Assembly: GCA_900545905.1 (NCBI GenBank)
Contig: URBA01000040.1
Coordinates: forward strand, 1-9,392
Direction: 5' to 3'
DNA length: 9,392 nt
Origin: an uncultured Collinsella sp.
Lineage (GTDB): Bacteria; Actinomycetota; Coriobacteriia; Coriobacteriales; Coriobacteriaceae
Both the position numbers and the translations under genes were made by a program. Shown one piece after another: positions 5,699 to 9,392 of this stretch. Within the stretch, counting starts at the first letter, position 1; each line of letters begins with the position of its first letter. The notes beneath the pieces are model-generated. The model had not been told where the DNA came from and searched no databases. It saw only the letters and a list, made by a program, of their open reading frames with translations.

Positions 5699-7939
5699 GT
5701 GGCAAAGAAGAAGACGAAGAACCAGCCAAAGAAAAAGCAGGTCAACGCCGAGAACGTCATCGGCCTGCACTCCGAGGTCACCGATCAGCCGATCACGCAG
5801 ACGCTCGAGGTCAACTACATGCCCTACGCAATGAGCGTCAACGTCTCGCGTGCATTCCCTGAGATTGACGGCTTTAAGCCCTCGCACCGCAAGCTGCTCT
5901 ACACCATGTACAAGATGGGTCTGCTCAAGGGCGAGCGCCAGAAGAGCGCCAACATCGTGGGCCAGACCATGAAGCTCAACCCGCACGGCGATGCCGCGAT
6001 CTACGAGACGATGGTGCGCCTGGCCACCGGCAACGAGGCGCTGCTCGCCCCCTTCGTGGAGTCGAAGGGCAACTTTGGCAAGTACTATTCGGGCGACCTG
6101 AGCTACGCCGCCTCGCGTTATACCGAGGCCAAGCTCTCCCCCATCAGTGCCGAGATCTTCAAGGACATCGACAAGGACCCGGTCGACTTCGTTGACAGCT
6201 ACGACGGCGCCATGAAGGAACCGCGCCTGCTGCCCACCACGTTCCCCAACATCCTCGTCTCGGCCAACAAGGGCATCGGCGTCGCCATGGCGTCTGACAT
6301 CTGCGGCTTTAACCTCAACGAGGTCTGCACCGCCACCATGCACTACCTGCAGGATCCCGACTGCGACCTGCTCGAGTACATGCCCATGCCCGATTTCTCC
6401 ACCGGCGGCGAGATCATCTACCGCCGCGAGGAGATGGAAAAGATTATCGAGACCGGCCTTGGCAGTTTCCAGATCCGCTCCCGCTGGCGCTGCATTCCCG
6501 AAGAGCGCATCATCGAGGTCTACGAGATCCCCTACACCACCAAGACCGATGTCATCATCGAGCGCATCGTCAAGCTCTCCAAGGAGGGCAAGGTCAAGGA
6601 GATTGCCGACATCCGCGACGAGACCGATCTTTCGGGCCTGCGCATCGCCATCGACCTTAAGCGCGGCGTCGACCCCGACAAGCTCATGGCCAAGCTCTAT
6701 CGCTCGACCACGCTGCAGGATTCGTTCTCGTGCAACTTCAACGTGCTCGTCGACGGCTATCCCCGTGTTATGGGCGTGCGCCAGATTCTGCACGAGTGGG
6801 TCAAATGGCGTATTGAGTCCACGCGTCGCCGCATTAACTTTGACCTGGGCAAAAAGTCCGAGCGCCTGCACCTGCTGCACGGCCTCGAGGCGATCTTGCT
6901 CGACATCGACAAGGCAATCGCCATCATCCGCGGCACCAAGCTCGAAGCCGAGGTCGTGCCCAACCTTATGAAGGGTTTCGACATCGACGAGACCCAGGCC
7001 GAGTTTGTTGCCGAGCTCAAGCTCCGCAACATTAACGAAGAGTACATCCTCAACCGCACCAAGGACATCGCCAAGCTCGAGGGCGAGATTGCCGAGCTTG
7101 AGGAGATCCTCTCCAGCGAGGAGAACATCAAGAAGGTCATCAGCGACGAGCTGGCCGCGGTCAACAAGAAATATGTGATGCCGCGTCGCACGGGCAGGAT
7201 CGAGCCCCATGAGGTTATCGAGGTAAGCTTGGAGCCCGAGGTCGAGGAGTACCCGGTGACCATCATGCTCTCGCGCGATGGCTACCTTAAGAAGATGACG
7301 GACCGCGTGCTCAAGAAGGCGACCACGCTCAAGTACAAGGACGGCGACAAACCCTTTATCGAGTTCCCGTCCTCCAACACCCACGAGCTGCTGGTCTTTA
7401 CCAACAAGAGCCAGGTGTACAAATGCAAGGTTGCGGCGTTTGAGGACACCAAGTCGGCCCAGCTGGGCTCGTACCTGCCGACCGATCTTGAGATGGAACC
7501 CGACGAGAGCGTCATCTGGGTCATCGACCCCGAGGATTACAAGGCCGACGTGCTGTTCGTCTTTGAGAACGGCCGCGTGGTGCGCGTCGCACTTGCCGGA
7601 TACGTCACCAAGACCAACCGCAAGCGCCTCAAGAACGCCATCTACGGCGGCAGCAAGCTGCTGTATGCCCAGGTGCTCAAGGAAGATCGCGACATCGCGC
7701 TGGTCTCGAGCGACTATCGCCTGATGAACTTCAACACGTCGCTGCTCAAGACCAAGACGACCACCAACACGCAGGGCGTCCAGGCCTTTACGGCCAAGAA
7801 GGGTCGCTCGGTCACCACCGTCGGCACGACCGAGGAGATTCTTGGCGCCGGCGTCTCGGCCGAAAAGTTCACCGCACAGAGCCTCCCCTCTGCCGGTGCC
7901 CTCATGAAGGAAAACGACATGCCGAGTCTGTTTGACTAG
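5699..7939 (+). CDS. Type IIA DNA topoisomerase, breakage-reunion subunit (GyrA/ParC-like)
   Basis: A 746-residue A subunit, which makes the transient double-strand break and binds DNA with its C-terminal domain. After a Lys-rich tail (2-14), the core opens with YMPYAMSVNVSRAFPEIDGF and GFKPSHRKLLY (58-68). The winged-helix region has KSANIVGQ and NPHGDAAIYE (94-103); the catalytic pair is Arg140-Tyr141 in AASRYTEAKL. The wedge Ile is in KGIGVAMA (191-198). A long coiled-coil-like helical region (~440-490) precedes the C-terminal domain. That domain (~515-715) shows about four beta-pinwheel blades (around SRDGYLKKM, TNKSQVYKCKV, FENGRVVRVAL, SSDYRLMNF). I find no GyrA box (QRRGGKG), which argues against supercoiling and for relaxation/decatenation. 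The residue matching E. coli GyrA Ser83 is Ala99 and Asp87 is Glu103, so this enzyme may be poorly sensitive to fluoroquinolones. It pairs with the B subunit encoded 45 bp upstream. Confidence 0.93.
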   Translation: MAKKKTKNQPKKKQVNAENVIGLHSEVTDQPITQTLEVNYMPYAMSVNVSRAFPEIDGFKPSHRKLLYTMYKMGLLKGERQKSANIVGQTMKLNPHGDAAIYETMVRLATGNEALLAPFVESKGNFGKYYSGDLSYAASRYTEAKLSPISAEIFKDIDKDPVDFVDSYDGAMKEPRLLPTTFPNILVSANKGIGVAMASDICGFNLNEVCTATMHYLQDPDCDLLEYMPMPDFSTGGEIIYRREEMEKIIETGLGSFQIRSRWRCIPEERIIEVYEIPYTTKTDVIIERIVKLSKEGKVKEIADIRDETDLSGLRIAIDLKRGVDPDKLMAKLYRSTTLQDSFSCNFNVLVDGYPRVMGVRQILHEWVKWRIESTRRRINFDLGKKSERLHLLHGLEAILLDIDKAIAIIRGTKLEAEVVPNLMKGFDIDETQAEFVAELKLRNINEEYILNRTKDIAKLEGEIAELEEILSSEENIKKVISDELAAVNKKYVMPRRTGRIEPHEVIEVSLEPEVEEYPVTIMLSRDGYLKKMTDRVLKKATTLKYKDGDKPFIEFPSSNTHELLVFTNKSQVYKCKVAAFEDTKSAQLGSYLPTDLEMEPDESVIWVIDPEDYKADVLFVFENGRVVRVALAGYVTKTNRKRLKNAIYGGSKLLYAQVLKEDRDIALVSSDYRLMNFNTSLLKTKTTTNTQGVQAFTAKKGRSVTTVGTTEEILGAGVSAEKFTAQSLPSAGALMKENDMPSLFD

Positions 7940-7975
7940 GACGACGGCAGCCAAACCGTCATGGTTTTACAAAGC

Positions 7976-8018
7976 AGCGGGGCCCGGAGCGCAGCAACAT
8001 CGCGCTCCGGGCCCCGCT
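7976..8018 (+). terminator. GC-rich hairpin ending the topoisomerase operon
   Basis: AGCGGGGCCCGGAGCGC (7976-7992) pairs perfectly over 17 bp with 8002-8018 around a 9-nt loop, 36 bp past the A-subunit stop. The T-tract after it is poor (CGTTGC), but a stem this strong and GC-rich is typical of terminators in this kind of genome. A small AAACC/GGTTTT hairpin (7953-7968) precedes it. The - strand flank (GCTTTG) is also only weakly T-rich. Confidence 0.7.
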
Positions 8019-8095
8019 CGTTGCAACGTAGTCGGAATAATAGGAATCCCTGTTTTTCACTCCTGCAATCCCGCGGCACAAGACATGTTAAACCG

Positions 8096-8152
8096 TTAGC
8101 AAAACTTGCAAAAGTTAGCAAAAGTTGCAAAAACTAGCAAAACCTGCAAAGG
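8096..8152 (+). repeat. Three tandem 19-bp repeats upstream of the ATPase pseudogene
   Basis: Copies lie at 8096-8114 (TTAGCAAAACTTGCAAAAG), 8115-8133 (2 differences from copy 1) and 8134-8152 (3 differences). Each copy contains two half-units built on (A/T)GCAAAA, so GCAAA(A/G) recurs six times at 9/10/9/10/9-bp intervals, about once per helical turn. The last copy runs into the Shine-Dalgarno. The arrangement suits a cooperative operator for the adjacent wHTH-containing protein, but no binding protein is known to me. Confidence 0.8.
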
Positions 8153-8154
8153 GG
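8148..8154 (+). promoter_or_regulatory. Original ribosome binding site of the ATPase gene
   Basis: AAAGGGG is followed after 5 nt by the ATG at 8160, an ideal arrangement. From that ATG, however, only 25 codons are open before a TAG at 8235-8237, because the ATPase body continues in another frame. Confidence 0.6.
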
Positions 8155-8159
8155 CCACC

Positions 8160-9048
8160 ATGGATCGCAGCAAATGTCTCCGCCATGCCAGGCATGCTCG
8201 AAGATATTATCGAGCGAACCAAAGAAGCCGCAGATAGCTACCTCTCACAGCCTCATGCGCGCATAAACGGCGTTCAAATTGGTCCAGTGGGCATCGATTG
8301 GACATATGCTCAAGAGGTCCAGGGCAACTGGCGCACACGCATGAATGGCATCTTTAAGCAACTCGAAAAACATGACATCGGACTTCTCATTACCATCGAT
8401 GAAGTCACCGTCGATCTCGAAGAAATGCTTCAATTTGCCTCTGTTTACCAGCACTTTGTACGCGAAGGTAAAAAAGTAGCCCTACTCATGGCAGGACTGC
8501 CCTACAAGGTATCGGCGTTGCTGCGTAACGATTCCGTCTCGTTCCTCAGGCGTTCCCAATATCATCAGTTAGGACGAATCACTGACGTTGAAATTGCAAA
8601 CGCATTCCGCAAAACCGTTGAGGCCGGAGGCCGCTCAATCACGCCAGAAGCGCTCGAGGATGCCGTGAAGGCCGTCGACGGATTTCCCTATATGATGCAG
8701 CTCGTCGGATATCGCACATGGGATGTTTCGGAGAACTCGCCCAAAATCAGTGCACCTGATGTACAGCAGGGTTCTCTGCTTGCCCGCATGGAGCTGCGCG
8801 ATCGAATTCTCGAAACGGCCTATCGGGAGCTTTCCGATAAAGACATTGAGTTTTTGCTCGCGATGCTGCCCGATTCTGGCCCCAGCAGGGTCTCGGAGAT
8901 AGCCAAACGCATGGGCGTCGCCAGCAACTACGCAAGCCAATACAAACGCCGCCTTCTCGAGGACGGCGTCATCGGGGAACGTGGGCGTGGTCTCGTTGGC
9001 TTTGACATCCCCGCATTCAGGGAGTTCCTGAGCGAGAAAGTCTCCTAG
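8160..9048 (+). pseudogene. AAA+ ATPase with C-terminal winged helix, 5'-truncated (Walker A lost)
   Basis: The frame reading WIAANVSAMPGMLEDIIERT from 8161 to the stop at 9048 (295 residues) matches the body of an Orc1/Cdc6-like AAA+ 'ATP-binding protein'. Walker B LLITIDEV has its Asp-Glu at 8398-8403; a sensor-1-like strand ALLMAGLP follows; a DGFPYMMQLVGY lid-region motif and a C-terminal winged helix (~8830-9033, RVSEIAKRMGVASNYASQYKRRLLEDG) complete it. The N-terminal ~100 residues with the P-loop are absent, and the 185 bp between the topoisomerase stop and 8125 cannot hold them. The sound SD-ATG pair at 8148-8162 is in a different frame, so a deletion seems to have joined the start codon to an internal Trp codon. 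In-frame TTG (8125) and ATG (8185, 8194) starts lack ribosome binding sites. Without Walker A the product could not bind ATP normally. Family members often act as ATPase/regulator proteins of unclear role. Confidence 0.75.
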
Positions 9049-9075
9049 CACGCGGAGATTGTCCATAAGGACATC

Positions 9076-9146
9076 AACGCATGGCAATCAGTAATCCTCT
9101 TGGTAAGGACAGCAAGCATTTCCACCAATACCGATTGCCATGCGTT
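9076..9146 (+). terminator. Long inverted repeat between convergent genes, likely terminator
   Basis: AACGCATGGCAATC (9076-9089) and GATTGCCATGCGTT (9133-9146) form a perfect 14-bp stem around a 43-nt loop. Inside the loop TTGGT (9100-9104) and ACCAA (9124-9128) can form an inner stem, with GGA/TCC extending it. On the + strand the stem runs into TTCTTCTT, so it may end the ATPase transcript. The long structured loop is unusual for a simple terminator; a small repeat element or an RNA is an alternative. Confidence 0.5.
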
Positions 9147-9155
9147 CTTCTTGCC

Positions 9156-9392
9156 TTAAGAGAGCTTGCGAGCGAGCTCTCGCACCTCTTCCAACTTGGG
9201 CGACGATGCCATGCTGTCGCGCTCGGTCATGCCGCTGATGGTGACAATGCCTTGGTCCTCCCACTTGCAGTACGCGCAGGTTGACTTGTACATAGCGATC
9301 GCCGCATCATAGACGCCCTCGCTGTGGCTATCGAGCAAAAGGGCCGTCTTGGTGAACGGGAAGCCCGTGGCACCGAAGGCGTACAGGCGGTC
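9156..9392 (-). CDS. Flavodoxin-family NAD(P)H oxidoreductase, C-terminal part
   Basis: The visible 78 residues read from the window edge (DRLYAFGATGFPFTKTALLL) to a TAA at 9156-9158 with no start, so the N-terminus with the FMN phosphate-binding loop lies outside. The pattern is that of flavodoxin-like FMN reductases: the DRLYAFG segment, a strand (KTALLLDSH), a helix containing YDAAIAMYKSTCAYCKWEDQG, a strand GIVTISGM and a closing helix LEEVRELARKLS. Such enzymes reduce quinones or other acceptors with FMN in the cytoplasm. Two Cys residues in STCAYCKW are close together, but the iron-sulfur type of this family has its Cys cluster nearer the flavin loop, so I do not assign a cluster. It converges on the ATPase pseudogene, with the inverted repeat between. 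Confidence 0.75.
   Translation of the reverse strand, partial: DRLYAFGATGFPFTKTALLLDSHSEGVYDAAIAMYKSTCAYCKWEDQGIVTISGMTERDSMASSPKLEEVRELARKLS

Noticed and set aside
5078..7954. A 958-codon open frame on the - strand, antisense to both topoisomerase genes
   Set aside because: Its protein is a Val/Leu/Ala/Asp/Gly-rich string with no recognisable motif. It arises because the strongly G/C-biased third positions of the sense genes remove stop codons from the complementary frame. The sense strand carries clear family motifs throughout.
7993..8024. Possible pseudoknot between the terminator loop (GCAAC, 7994-7998) and GTTGC (8020-8024)
   Set aside because: The connectors are too short to cross a 17-bp stem, and CGTTGCAACG at 8019-8028 is already a palindrome by itself.
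8096..8152. CRISPR array
   Set aside because: The units are tandem without spacers and only 19 bp long, with no cas genes nearby.
8125..8184. TTG at 8125 as the true start of the ATPase
   Set aside because: The TTG lies inside the tandem repeats with no ribosome binding site, and the peptide before Trp is only translated repeat. The product would still lack Walker A.

Overview
The window looks like chromosomal DNA of a moderately high-GC Gram-positive bacterium, most likely a Coriobacteriia member such as Collinsella. The clues are a surface protein ending in a LAxTG-type sortase signal, a Gram-positive-style lipoprotein, strong G/C preference at third codon positions, and a gyrase/topoisomerase pair of the divergent type I associate with Clostridia and Coriobacteriia. 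The genus is inferred from sequence character and was not checked by a search.

Layout. (1) 1-2055, + strand: the C-terminal 684 residues of a large secreted, sortase-anchored surface protein, cut by the window edge. (2) 2165-3190, - strand: a two-domain lipoprotein, convergent with (1), with its own intrinsic terminator at 2106-2137. (3) 3191-3655: a 465-bp divergent intergenic region rich in palindromes. It includes an 11-bp perfect inverted repeat (3487-3523) and a 14-bp LexA/SOS-like box (3543-3556). (4) 3656-5653 and 5699-7939, + strand: a two-gene operon for a complete type IIA DNA topoisomerase (GyrB/ParE-like and GyrA/ParC-like subunits), closed by a 17-bp GC-rich hairpin at 7976-8018. 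(5) 8096-8152: three tandem 19-bp AT-rich repeats ending in a good Shine-Dalgarno and ATG. These are fused out of frame to the body of an AAA+ ATPase that has lost its Walker A region (8160-9048, pseudogene). (6) 9076-9146: a long inverted repeat. (7) 9156-9392, - strand: the C-terminal 78 residues of a flavodoxin-family oxidoreductase, cut by the window edge.

How the parts relate. The two topoisomerase subunits should form one A2B2 enzyme: ATPase and Toprim residues lie on the first protein, and the active-site Tyr and C-terminal beta-blades on the second. The enzyme lacks a recognisable GyrA box, so relaxation/decatenation is more likely than supercoiling. It carries Ala where fluoroquinolone-sensitive enzymes have Ser83. 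The SOS-like box upstream suggests control by DNA damage, which is the most testable idea here. The other genes look like unrelated neighbours. The most informative non-coding signals are the SOS-like box, the 3487-3523 repeat, the 19-bp repeat array and the deletion junction at the ATPase start codon.
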